Below, in pieces: positions 28,441-36,668 of a stretch of DNA of 64,000 nucleotides; the first letter of the stretch is position 1, and each line of letters opens with the position of its first letter. The DNA comes from Bog-752 sp963799395 (GTDB taxonomy: Bacteria > Actinomycetota > Thermoleophilia > UBA2241). Location of the stretch: NCBI GenBank assembly GCA_963799395.1, contig CAWCWZ010000062.1, forward strand, positions 25,870 through 89,869. The letters run 5' to 3'. Both the position numbers and the translations under genes were made by a program. The notes beneath the pieces are model-generated. The model was not told the DNA's origin, did not search any database, and saw nothing but the letters and a program-made list of their open reading frames with translations.

Positions 28441-29183
28441 CGCGAACCCCGACCGACATCGGCGTGACGAGCCGCGCGGCGCATCGTCGTCGTCGCGACG
28501 CCATCCTGTCGCCTGAGTTCGAGTCGCGGGACCGCGGCGCGGGTGCACGCCTGCGCATCGGCGTCCTCGCGCTGCAAGGCGACTTTCGTGAGCATCGCGC
28601 CATGTTCGACCGCCTGGGCGTCGCCACCACCGAGATCAGGCATCCGGCCGAGCTCGATGCCGTCGACGGGCTCGTCATCCCCGGTGGCGAGAGCACCACG
28701 ATCGGCAAGCTCATGGGCCACTACGGCCTGATCGCGCCGATCAAAGAGCGAGCCGCCGGCGGCCTGCCGGTGTTCGGCACGTGCGCCGGTCTCATCACGC
28801 TGGCTCGCAAGATCGTCGAAGGCGACCAGCCGCTGCTCGGCCTGATCGACATCGTGGCCCGGCGCAACGCCTTCGGCCGGCAGGTGCACAGCTCCGAGGC
28901 CGACCTCGACGTGCCGCTCCTGGGGCCGCCCCCGATGCGGGCCGTCTTCATCCGGGCGCCGTGGATCGAAAGCGCCGGTTCGGGGGTCGAGGTCCTGGCG
29001 AGTCACCAGGGCCACGGCGTGGCGGCGCGCGAAGGTCGGGTGCTGGTGACGGCCTTTCACCCGGAGCTGACCGGTGATACAAGGATGCATGACGCGTTCC
29101 TCGTCATGGTGCGCGCCGCATCGAGCAGAGCGGGGGCGACCGGCGCGCGCGCCGGGGCGCCGACCGAGGAGGTGGTCTCGTAG
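28437..29183 (+). CDS. pdxT: Pyridoxal 5'-phosphate synthase, glutaminase subunit
   Basis: Supplies ammonia to PdxS. Core begins at LRIGVLALQGDFREH, about 39 codons after the TTG at 28437; GTG at 28464 is an alternative and both leave an unusual basic N-terminal extension. PGGESTTIGKL, the nucleophile elbow GTCAGLI and the His-Glu pair in FHPELTGD are present. Stop TAG is followed immediately by the yebC GTG. Confidence 0.93.
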   Translation: MTRTPTDIGVTSRAAHRRRRDAILSPEFESRDRGAGARLRIGVLALQGDFREHRAMFDRLGVATTEIRHPAELDAVDGLVIPGGESTTIGKLMGHYGLIAPIKERAAGGLPVFGTCAGLITLARKIVEGDQPLLGLIDIVARRNAFGRQVHSSEADLDVPLLGPPPMRAVFIRAPWIESAGSGVEVLASHQGHGVAAREGRVLVTAFHPELTGDTRMHDAFLVMVRAASSRAGATGARAGAPTEEVVS

Positions 29184-29932
29184 TGTCCGGGCATTCCAAG
29201 TGGTCGACGATCAAGCACAAGAAGGGCGCGGCCGATGCCAAGCGGGGTCAGCTCTTCTCCAAGCTGGCGCGGGCCATCATGGTCGCGGCCAAGGAGGGCG
29301 GCGCCGACCCGGCCGCCAACGCCACTCTCGCGGCAGCCGTCGAAAAGGCGCGCTCCTACAGCATGCCCAAAGACAACATCGATCGCGCCATCGAACGCGG
29401 CGCCGGCAAAGAGGGCGGCGCCAACTTCGAAGCGATCCTCTACGAGGGCTACGGTCCGAACGGGGTGGCCGTCATCGTCGAGGTCCTCACCGACAACCGC
29501 AACCGCTCGGCCGCCGACGTGCGCAACATCTTCACCAAGCACAACGGCAGCCTCGGCGGTCCGGGCTCGGTCGCCTGGATCTTCGAGCGGCGCGGCTCGG
29601 TCACGGTCGACGCCACGCGCTTCAGCGAAGACGACGTCATGGAAGCGGCCATCGAGGGCGGCGCCGACGACGTCACGCTCGACGGCGAGACCATCGAGGT
29701 GGTCACCGAGCCCTCGGCGCTGTCGGCCGTTCGCCAGGCGCTCGAAGCCGCCGGCGTCGAGTGCGAGCAGGTCGAGCTCACCATGATCCCCAAGACGACC
29801 GTCAAGCTCGACGAAAGCGACGCCCGCAAGACCCTCAGGCTGATCGACGCCCTCGAAGCAAGCGACGACGTGCAAGAGGTGTATGCCAACTTCGATATCT
29901 CCGACGAGGTCCTCGAGGCCGTCGCCGGGTAG
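29183..29932 (+). CDS. yebC: YebC/PmpR-family transcription/translation factor
   Basis: 249 residues. SGHSKWSTIKHKKGAADAKRG is the conserved N-terminus, with ALYEGYGP-like ILYEGYGPNGVA and late LIDALEASDDVQEVYANF. Members act as DNA-binding regulators or help ribosomes at proline stretches. The gene commonly precedes ruvC, as here. GTG overlaps the pdxT stop (TAGTG). Confidence 0.94.
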   Translation: MSGHSKWSTIKHKKGAADAKRGQLFSKLARAIMVAAKEGGADPAANATLAAAVEKARSYSMPKDNIDRAIERGAGKEGGANFEAILYEGYGPNGVAVIVEVLTDNRNRSAADVRNIFTKHNGSLGGPGSVAWIFERRGSVTVDATRFSEDDVMEAAIEGGADDVTLDGETIEVVTEPSALSAVRQALEAAGVECEQVELTMIPKTTVKLDESDARKTLRLIDALEASDDVQEVYANFDISDEVLEAVAG

Positions 29933-29998
29933 CTGAAACGACACGGCACGGCGACCAGGGCTGTCCGTCCGTGCACGGCGAACGCGAGCCCGAGGGGA

Positions 29999-30529
29999 GT
30001 GGCCATGCGAGACCAGCGGCACGATGGAGGAGCGACGACCGTCCTGGGGATCGACCCCGGCACGGCCAGCACCGGCTGGGGCGCGGTCGAGCACCAGGGC
30101 AACCACTTGCGGTCGCTCGGCCACGGCTGCATCGTGACCTCCGCCAAGACCGAAACGCCGCTACGGCTGCGTCAGATCCACGATGAGATCCTCAGCCTGA
30201 TCGACCGCTTCCACCCCGCTGTGGTGGCCCTCGAGGAGCTCTTCGTGAACGTCAACGTCAAGACGGCGCTGGCCGTGGGCCAGGCGCGAGGCGCGATCAT
30301 CCTGGCCGCCGGCGAGCGCGACCTGCCGTGCGTCGATTACACGCCGCTCGCCATCAAGCAGGCGGTGACCGGCTACGGCAGGGCCAACAAGGTGCAGGTG
30401 CAGGAGATGACCAAGGTGCTGCTGGCGCTGCCGCGGATCGTGCAGCCCGACCACGCCTCCGACGCTCTCGCTGTCGCCATCACCCACATCCACACGAACG
30501 CGCTGCTGCGGGCGCTCAACACGACGTGA
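29999..30529 (+). CDS. ruvC: Holliday junction endonuclease RuvC
   Basis: About 176 residues. Catalytic acids in VLGIDPGTASTGWG, ALEELFVN and DHASDALAVA. GTG 29999 and ATG 30005 are both possible starts, with GAGGGGAG just upstream. It heads the ruvCAB set and resolves junctions moved by RuvAB. Confidence 0.95.
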   Translation: MAMRDQRHDGGATTVLGIDPGTASTGWGAVEHQGNHLRSLGHGCIVTSAKTETPLRLRQIHDEILSLIDRFHPAVVALEELFVNVNVKTALAVGQARGAIILAAGERDLPCVDYTPLAIKQAVTGYGRANKVQVQEMTKVLLALPRIVQPDHASDALAVAITHIHTNALLRALNTT

Positions 30530-30587
30530 CGCCGCTCCTTCCTGCGGGGCAGGCGCCGGGCGCGAGCACGGCCGGGGGCGGGGTCGC

Positions 30588-31193
30588 GTGATCGTCTCGC
30601 TGCGCGGCGTGGTCGCCGACGCCGACGCCGACCGCGTGGTGATCGAGGCCGGCGGGCTCGGCTACGGCGTGCTCGTGCCCGGCCGCCTGGCGTCGGCGCT
30701 GTCTCAGCGCGTGGGCGACGAGGTCTTCGTCCACACGTACCTGCACGTCCGCGACGACGCCCTGCAGCTCTTCGGCTTCGAAAGCGCACGCGAGCGCCGC
30801 TTCTTCGTCACCCTGATCGGCGTGAGCGGCGTCGGCCCCAAGGTCGCCCTGGCGATCCTCTCGGCGTACTCGGTCGCCGACCTCGAGACCGCCGTCGTGC
30901 GCGACGACGACAAGCGCTTCGAGTCGATCCCGGGCATCGGCCGCAAGCTCGCCCAGCGTCTCGTGATCGAGCTCAAAGACAAGGTCGGGGTCGAGCTCGA
31001 CTCGTCGCCGACGGCCGGCAGCGCCACCGTCGCCGGGGCCGACCCGTTCCTGCAGGCACGGGTGGCCTTGCAGAACCTCGGTCTGCCGCTGCGCGAAGCC
31101 GAAGCGGCCCTCCAGGGCGCTCCCGAGGGAGCCCCGCTCGAGGAGCTCGTGCGCTACGCGCTCACCAGGAAGGGAACGGACGTGAGGCCATGA
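30588..31193 (+). CDS. ruvA: Holliday junction DNA-binding protein RuvA
   Basis: 201 residues. OB-fold start (MIVSLRGVVA), two helix-hairpin-helix motifs (GVSGVGPKVALAILS, SIPGIGRKLAQRLVIELKDK) and the C-terminal RuvB-binding domain (VALQNLGLPLREAEAAL). The stop overlaps the ruvB ATG by 4 bases. Confidence 0.96.
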   Translation: MIVSLRGVVADADADRVVIEAGGLGYGVLVPGRLASALSQRVGDEVFVHTYLHVRDDALQLFGFESARERRFFVTLIGVSGVGPKVALAILSAYSVADLETAVVRDDDKRFESIPGIGRKLAQRLVIELKDKVGVELDSSPTAGSATVAGADPFLQARVALQNLGLPLREAEAALQGAPEGAPLEELVRYALTRKGTDVRP

Positions 31194-32218
31194 CCGACGA
31201 CAGCAGCCGCATCGCCGACCCGGCCGAGCTGCCCGACGAGCGCGACTTCGACAAGTCGCTGCGACCAAAGCAGTTCGCCGACTTCGTCGGCCAGACGAGC
31301 GTCAAAGAGCAGCTCGAGATCTTCGTGCAGGCCGCCCGCAACCGCGGCGAGACCCTCGACCACGTGTTGCTCGCCGGGCCGCCGGGCCTCGGCAAGACGA
31401 CCCTCGCCGGCATCATCGCCACCGAGCTGCAGGTCAGCGTCCACACCACCTCCGGTCCGGCGCTCGAACGCAAGGTCGACGTCGCCGGCATCCTGACCAA
31501 CCTGCAGCAGGGCGATGTGCTGTTCGTCGACGAGATCCACCGGCTCAACTCGGCGATCGAAGAGGTGCTCTACCCGGCGATGGAGGACTTCGAGATCGAT
31601 ATCATGATCGGCGAGGGCCCCGCGGCGCGCAGCATCCGGCTCTCGGTGCCGCCGTTCACCCTGATCGGCGCGACCACACGCACCGGACTGCTCACGACCC
31701 CGCTGCGCGACCGCTTCGGTGTCTGGCAGCGGCTCGAGTACTACACCGAGGACGAGCTCACCGCGATCGTGCGGCGTTCGGCCGGCATCCTCGGGGTCGC
31801 GATCGACGACGAGTCGGCGGCCCAGCTCGCGGCCCGTTCGCGGGGCACTCCGCGGGTCGCCAACCGCCTGCTGCGCCGCGTGCGCGACTACGCCGAGGTG
31901 CGCCATCAGGGCGTGATCACGCGCGACATCTGTCTGGCCGCGCTCGACCTCTTCCAGGTCGATCACGAGGGGCTCGACAAGCTCGACCGCGACATCCTCC
32001 TCGCCATCTGCGACAAGTTCGACGGCGGACCTGTGGGGCTCGACACGCTGGCGGTCGCGCTCGGCGAAGAGGCCGACACGATCATGGACGTCTACGAGCC
32101 CTACCTCATCATGCGCGGATTCCTCAAGCGCACGCCGCGCGGCCGCATGGTCACCTCGGCCGGCTACCGCCACTGCGGCATCAGGCCGCCCGCCGAGTCG
32201 GGCACGCTCTTCGACTGA
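31190..32218 (+). CDS. ruvB: Holliday junction helicase motor RuvB
   Basis: 342 residues, AAA+ ATPase. Walker A GPPGLGKTTLA, Walker B VLFVDEIHRL, sensor region LIGATTRTGLL and the C-terminal winged helix ending TSAGYRHCG. Intact and of normal length. Confidence 0.97.
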   Translation: MTDDSSRIADPAELPDERDFDKSLRPKQFADFVGQTSVKEQLEIFVQAARNRGETLDHVLLAGPPGLGKTTLAGIIATELQVSVHTTSGPALERKVDVAGILTNLQQGDVLFVDEIHRLNSAIEEVLYPAMEDFEIDIMIGEGPAARSIRLSVPPFTLIGATTRTGLLTTPLRDRFGVWQRLEYYTEDELTAIVRRSAGILGVAIDDESAAQLAARSRGTPRVANRLLRRVRDYAEVRHQGVITRDICLAALDLFQVDHEGLDKLDRDILLAICDKFDGGPVGLDTLAVALGEEADTIMDVYEPYLIMRGFLKRTPRGRMVTSAGYRHCGIRPPAESGTLFD

Positions 32219-32256
32219 AACGACGCCGCTGTCGGCGCCTCGCCAGGCCCGGCGCG

Positions 32257-32262
32257 TATAAT
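32257..32262 (+). promoter_or_regulatory. Consensus -10 TATAAT for a leaderless queH transcript
   Basis: TATAAT ends 8 bases before the queH ATG (32271). No ribosome site fits between, so the transcript should begin at or beside the start codon. It lies in the 52-base gap after ruvB. Confidence 0.6.
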
Positions 32263-32270
32263 CCGACAGC

Positions 32271-32870
32271 ATGGAGACGATCCTGCTGCACACCTGCTGC
32301 GGGCCGTGCAGCACGGTCGCGGTCCCGCACTTTCGCGCCGAGGGGCTCGAACCCCTCGCCTTCTTCGCCAACCCCAACATCCAGCCGCCCGAAGAGCACG
32401 AACGACGCCTGCAGACGATGCGCCGCTACGCCGAGGCGGCCGGTCTCGACCTGGTCGTCGACCTCCAGGCCGGCGTCGCCGAGTGGGCGGCCGGGCCGGG
32501 AAGGGCGGCCGCCCTTCCCGGCCCGGCCGCCGGCCACACCGACCCCCGTGAGCGCTGCCGGCAGTGTCTCGACGTGCGCCTCGCCGAGGCCGCCCACGCG
32601 GCCGCCGCGCGTCGCCTCGAGCTGTTCTCGACCTCGCTCACGGTCAGTCCCTGGCAGCATCACGACCTCATCGCCCGGGCCGGTCTCGCGGCGGCCGAGG
32701 CCGCCGGCGTCGAGTTCGTCTACGCCGACCTGCGGCGCTGGTATCCGCGCAGCATCGACGAAAGTCGGCGGCTCGGGCTGTATCGGCAGCGCTCCTGCGG
32801 TTGCGTGGTCGGCAAGTGGCAGGACTGGCACGAGCGCCGCGCGCGCCGCGCGCGGCCGGCGACGGCGTGA
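32271..32870 (+). CDS. queH: Epoxyqueuosine reductase QueH
   Basis: Final reduction of epoxyqueuosine to queuosine in tRNA (DUF208 family, non-cobalamin). HTCCGPCS at residues 8-15, ERCRQCLD with two more cysteines and a C-terminal SCGC supply the metal/cluster ligands. 199 residues. Between AEWAAG and HTDPRERC an Ala/Gly/Pro-rich insert is encoded by a perfect 46-base palindrome (32486-32531). It stands directly before queA and tgt, completing a queuosine cluster. Confidence 0.92.
   Translation: METILLHTCCGPCSTVAVPHFRAEGLEPLAFFANPNIQPPEEHERRLQTMRRYAEAAGLDLVVDLQAGVAEWAAGPGRAAALPGPAAGHTDPRERCRQCLDVRLAEAAHAAAARRLELFSTSLTVSPWQHHDLIARAGLAAAEAAGVEFVYADLRRWYPRSIDESRRLGLYRQRSCGCVVGKWQDWHERRARRARPATA
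32486..32531 (+). repeat. 46-bp perfect palindrome inside queH
   Basis: 23-base arms meet with no spacer at 32508/32509, centred on GCGGCCGC. It encodes a Gly-Pro-Ala-rich loop in frame. As RNA it would form a very stable hairpin in the coding region. Confidence 0.9.
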
Positions 32871-32910
32871 GGCCCCGCAGGCGGGGGCGCACGACCGGGC
32901 GGCGGCCGCG

Positions 32911-34020
32911 ATGAACCTCGAAGAGCTCGACTACGAGCTGCCCGCCGAGCTGATCGCCCAGACCCCGGCCGAGCCGCGCGACGGGTCGCGGCTGCTCGTG
33001 GCGAGCGGCGCCGGCGCGCGCCTGCGGCTCGACGACCGGCGCTTCAGCGAGCTTCCTCGCCTGCTGCGGCCAGGCGATGTGCTGGTCCGCAACGACACCC
33101 GCGTCATCCCCGCCCGGGCGCGCTTCCGCAAGCAGTCCGGCGGGCGGATCGAGTTGCTGTTCCTCGAACGCCTGGCGTCGGCCGCGGCCGAGGAGCGCTC
33201 CGCGCCCGACGAGCGCGTCGAGACCTGGGAGGTGCTGGCCCGCGGCCGTCTTCACGGCGGCGAGACGCTACGCTGCGAGCTGGCGCCCGAGTCGTTCGCG
33301 GTCGAGGTGGGCGAGCGGCTGGGCGACGGTCGCTGGCAGGTGCGGCCGGCCGGGGGGCTCCGCGAGCCGATCGCCGGTCTCCTTGCGCGCTTCGGCGAGG
33401 CGCCCCTGCCGCCCTACATCAGGACGGCGCTCACCGACCCCGAACGCTACCAGACGGTCTACGCCCGGCGGCAGGGCTCCGCCGCGGCGCCGACCGCCGG
33501 GCTGCACTTCACCCCGGCGCTCGACGTCGCGCTGCGCGCCGCCGGAGTCGCGATCGAGCACCTCACGCTGCACGTCGGCCTGGCGACCTTCAAGCCGATC
33601 ACGGTCGACCGCATCGAGGACCACCCGCTGCACGAGGAGCCGTTCGTCGTGGAGCGCGCCGTTCTCGCGCGGGTCGCGGCGGCTCGCGCGGCGGGTCGCC
33701 GCATCGTTGCCGTCGGCACGACCATGGTGCGGCTCCTCGAGGAGCTCGGCCCCGGCCCGGCCGGCCTGGCCGCGCCGCTCGACGGCGGCGCCTTCGCGGG
33801 GCGCACCGGTCTGTTCATCATGCCGGGCCACGCGTTCACCACGGTCGACGGCCTGATCACCAACTTCCATCTGCCGCGCACGAGCCTGCTGGCCCTGGTC
33901 ATGGCCTTCTGTGGGGTCGAGGAGACCAGGCGTGTGTACGCCCATGCGATCGCTCGCCGCTACCGCTTCTACAGCTTCGGCGACGCCATGCTGGCCTGGG
34001 GCGGGGGAGAGGCGGCGTGA
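32911..34020 (+). CDS. queA: S-adenosylmethionine:tRNA ribosyltransferase-isomerase
   Basis: Transfers the ribosyl group of SAM to preQ1-tRNA. 369 residues. YELPAELIAQTPAEPRDGSRLL, VRNDTRVIPARARF, APTAGLHFTPAL, HVGLATFKPI and TNFHLPRTSLLALV are diagnostic. ATG at 32911; overlaps tgt by 4 bases. Confidence 0.96.
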   Translation: MNLEELDYELPAELIAQTPAEPRDGSRLLVASGAGARLRLDDRRFSELPRLLRPGDVLVRNDTRVIPARARFRKQSGGRIELLFLERLASAAAEERSAPDERVETWEVLARGRLHGGETLRCELAPESFAVEVGERLGDGRWQVRPAGGLREPIAGLLARFGEAPLPPYIRTALTDPERYQTVYARRQGSAAAPTAGLHFTPALDVALRAAGVAIEHLTLHVGLATFKPITVDRIEDHPLHEEPFVVERAVLARVAAARAAGRRIVAVGTTMVRLLEELGPGPAGLAAPLDGGAFAGRTGLFIMPGHAFTTVDGLITNFHLPRTSLLALVMAFCGVEETRRVYAHAIARRYRFYSFGDAMLAWGGGEAA

Positions 34021-35159
34021 CGGCCGCCGGCGCCTTTGGCTTCGAGCTCGAAGCCACGAGCGGGCGGGCTCGCGCCGGCCGCCTGCAGACGCCCCACGGC
34101 GAGGTGCTCACGCCGTGCTTCATGCCCGTCGGCACCAAGGCCACCGTCAAGGCCGTCCTGCCGCCGGCCCTGCGGGCGCTCGGCGCCCAGCTCGTGCTGG
34201 CCAACACCTACCACCTCTACCTGCGCCCCGGGGTCGAGCTCGTGCGCGCTCACGGCGGGCTCCACCGGTTCATGGGCTGGCCCGGGCCGATCCTCACCGA
34301 CTCGGGCGGCTTCCAGGTCTTCAGCCTCTCCGACACGCGGGTGGTCGGCGACGACGGCGTCGAGTTCACCTCGGTCTACGACGGCTCGCGCCACCTGTTC
34401 ACGCCGCGGCTTGCGGTCGCCGCGCAGGAAGCCCTGGGAGCTGACATCGTGATGTGCCTCGACGAGTGCGCCCCCGGCACCCTGAGCCGCGTCGAGATCG
34501 AACGCGCGGTGGCGCGCACCACGCGCTGGGCGGCCGAGTGCCGCGCCGCGCAGAGCCGCGGCGACCAGCTCCTGGTGGGCATCGTTCAGGGCGGCACCGA
34601 TGCCGCCCTTCGCCGCCGCTCGGCCGCCGAACTGCTCGCCCTCGACTTCGGCGCCTACGCGATCGGCGGTCTCTCGGTCGGCGAGCGCGGCGACGAGATG
34701 CTCTCCACGGTGAGTCTCATGGACGAGCTGCTGCCGGCCGACCGGTTCCGCTACTTCATGGGCATCGGCGACCCCGAGGGCGTGCTCGACGTGATCGCCC
34801 GCGGGGTCGACCTGTTCGACTGCGTCCTGCCGACGCGCCTCGCCCGTACCGGCGCGGCCTTCACCTCGCGGGGCCGTGTCAATCTGCGCAACGCCCGCTA
34901 CGCCGACGACCTCGGCCCGCTCGACCCCGACTGCGACTGCGCCTGCTGCCGCGGCTACACGCGCGCCTATCTGCGGCATCTCGTCAACCAGAAGGAGATC
35001 GCCGGCATGCAGTTGCTCTCTGAACACAACCTGCGGGTTCTGGTACGATTGTGCGAGCGTGCGCGCGTCGCCATCATGGCCGGCGCGTTCGACGAGTTCG
35101 TCGATGAGGTGGGCGCGCGCCGCACCGCGACCGACGACGAGAGGAGAACACACCCGTGA
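34017..35159 (+). CDS. tgt: Queuine/preQ1 tRNA-ribosyltransferase
   Basis: Exchanges G34 for preQ1 in Asp, Asn, His and Tyr tRNAs. 380 residues. ILTDSGGFQVFSL, ECAPG and VQGGTDAALRRRSA line the active site; the zinc site is CDCACCRGYTRAYLRHL. GTG start inside the end of queA; stop overlaps yajC GTG. Confidence 0.96.
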   Translation: MTAAGAFGFELEATSGRARAGRLQTPHGEVLTPCFMPVGTKATVKAVLPPALRALGAQLVLANTYHLYLRPGVELVRAHGGLHRFMGWPGPILTDSGGFQVFSLSDTRVVGDDGVEFTSVYDGSRHLFTPRLAVAAQEALGADIVMCLDECAPGTLSRVEIERAVARTTRWAAECRAAQSRGDQLLVGIVQGGTDAALRRRSAAELLALDFGAYAIGGLSVGERGDEMLSTVSLMDELLPADRFRYFMGIGDPEGVLDVIARGVDLFDCVLPTRLARTGAAFTSRGRVNLRNARYADDLGPLDPDCDCACCRGYTRAYLRHLVNQKEIAGMQLLSEHNLRVLVRLCERARVAIMAGAFDEFVDEVGARRTATDDERRTHP

Positions 35160-35677
35160 ACGGTGGCATCATCTATCTGCTGGTCTTCGCAGTCATCGCC
35201 TTCATGCTGTACACGACCTACAGTCAGCAGCGGCGCACCAAGAAGGCCCAGGAACAGCTGCAGCGCATGGTCAAGAAGGGCGACGAGGTCCTCACCGTCG
35301 GAGGGCTGTTCGGCACCGTCCGCAAGGTCGGCGACGACTACGTGGTGCTCGAGATCGCCGACCGCACCAAGGTCCGCTTTCTGCGCCGCGCCATCCGCGA
35401 GATCGTGAGCGAAGAAGAAGACGTCGAGGAAGACGAGGACGAGTACGTCGACGAGGACTACGACGAGGCCGAGTACGACGACGAGACCGACGCCGAGGCC
35501 GACGAAGAAGAGGGCGAGGAGACCGCCGACGAAGAGGGCGACGAGGGCGACGACGAAGAGGGCGACGAGACCGCCGCGAGTGACGAGAGCGACGAAGCCG
35601 CCGCCGACGAGGCGGTCGACGAGCCCGCCGACGACGTCCAGGCGCCCAAGCCCCCGAAGCCGCCGAAGGGCGGCTGA
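35156..35677 (+). CDS. yajC: Preprotein translocase subunit YajC with long acidic tail
   Basis: Small SecDF-associated membrane protein. One helix at residues 5-22 is followed by the conserved QRRTKKAQEQLQRMVKKGDEVLTVGGLFGTV. From about residue 83 the chain is almost only Asp and Glu with Ala, Thr and Tyr spacers, ending APKPPKPPKGG. The acidic tail, about 90 residues, is much longer than in typical YajC. secD/secF do not follow here; the next gene, after a strong hairpin, is parA. Confidence 0.85.
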   Translation: MNGGIIYLLVFAVIAFMLYTTYSQQRRTKKAQEQLQRMVKKGDEVLTVGGLFGTVRKVGDDYVVLEIADRTKVRFLRRAIREIVSEEEDVEEDEDEYVDEDYDEAEYDDETDAEADEEEGEETADEEGDEGDDEEGDETAASDESDEAAADEAVDEPADDVQAPKPPKPPKGG

Positions 35678-35713
35678 GGCCGAACATCACGAGGAACGGC
35701 CGGCCGGTGTGTG

Positions 35714-35762
35714 GAGGGGCGCGGCGGGAGGGCATCTGCGTCGCCCTCCCGCCGCGCCCCTC
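35714..35762 (+). terminator. Perfect 20-bp hairpin after yajC
   Basis: Arms 35714-35733 and 35743-35762 match at every position around a 9-base loop (ATCTGCGTC). No T-tract follows. It separates the que-yajC transcript from the parA-ftsZ block. Confidence 0.6.
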
Positions 35763-35909
35763 GCCGCTTGATGCCGGAGCCGGCAGGAGCGCCACGGCGG
35801 GCGCGGGGTGGCGGCCGTCCCACGCTCGCCGCGAGCCTTGGCTTTGCAGGGTTTGGCGAGCCCGGAAAGAATGCTAGCGAGAACCGGTCTCGAGACAGGA
35901 GCATGACCC

Positions 35910-36668
35910 ATGGCTCAGGTTCTGGCTTTCGCAAACCAGAAGGGTGGCGTAGCCAAGACGACCTCCACCGTCAATCTCGGCGTCGCGCTCGTCGAGCTGG
36001 GCAAGCGCGTGCTGGCGGTCGACATGGACCCACAGGGCAACCTGACCATGAGCCAGGGCATCGACCCCGAGAACCTCGAGAAGAGCATGTACGATGTGCT
36101 CGTCCACCGCTTGCCGATCGACGAGGTGATCGTGTCGAATGAGATCGACGTCGCCGCCTCGACCATTGATCTGGCCGGCGCCGAGATGGCCCTCTCCACG
36201 CAGATCGGTCGCGAGCGCGCCCTCGAAAAGGCCCTGCGGCCCGTCCAGGAGCGCTACGACTACGTGTTGATCGACACGCCGCCGTCGCTCGGCCTGCTCA
36301 CGATCAACGCCCTGGCGGCCTCGGACGGGGTCATCGTGCCGGTGCAGTGCGAGTACCTGTCGCTGCGCGGCCTGCTGCAACTCGAGCGCACGCTCGAGAT
36401 GATCCGCGAGAACATCAACCCCAGGGTGAAGATCAAGGGCATCCTGCCGACGCTGTTCGACGCGCGCACGCTGCACGGCCGCGAAGCCGTCGAGATCCTG
36501 AAGGAGAACTTCGGGCCGCTCGTCTTCAAGACCGTGGTGCGCAAGACGATCAAGTTCGCCGAGGCGCCCGTGCAGGGCTCCTCGGTCCTGAAGTACGATC
36601 CCAGAGGCAAGGGTGCCGAGGCGTACCGCAGCCTCGCTCGGGAGGTGCTGAATGGGAAGTCGGCCTAG
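35910..36668 (+). CDS. parA: ParA/Soj-family chromosome-partitioning ATPase
   Basis: 252 residues. Deviant Walker A NQKGGVAKTTS, MDPQGNLT, and YVLIDTPPSLGLLT. It lacks the longer N-terminus of plasmid ParA. A parB gene does not follow; instead ftsZ overlaps its last codons. In bacteria this orphan ParA next to scpAB recurs, and MinD-like or Soj-like roles in segregation or placement of division are possible. Confidence 0.9.
   Translation: MAQVLAFANQKGGVAKTTSTVNLGVALVELGKRVLAVDMDPQGNLTMSQGIDPENLEKSMYDVLVHRLPIDEVIVSNEIDVAASTIDLAGAEMALSTQIGRERALEKALRPVQERYDYVLIDTPPSLGLLTINALAASDGVIVPVQCEYLSLRGLLQLERTLEMIRENINPRVKIKGILPTLFDARTLHGREAVEILKENFGPLVFKTVVRKTIKFAEAPVQGSSVLKYDPRGKGAEAYRSLAREVLNGKSA

Noticed and set aside
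35401..35640. Short GAC/GAG repeats as a CRISPR or tandem repeat array
   Set aside because: They are codons of the Asp/Glu tail of YajC, with no fixed unit or spacers.
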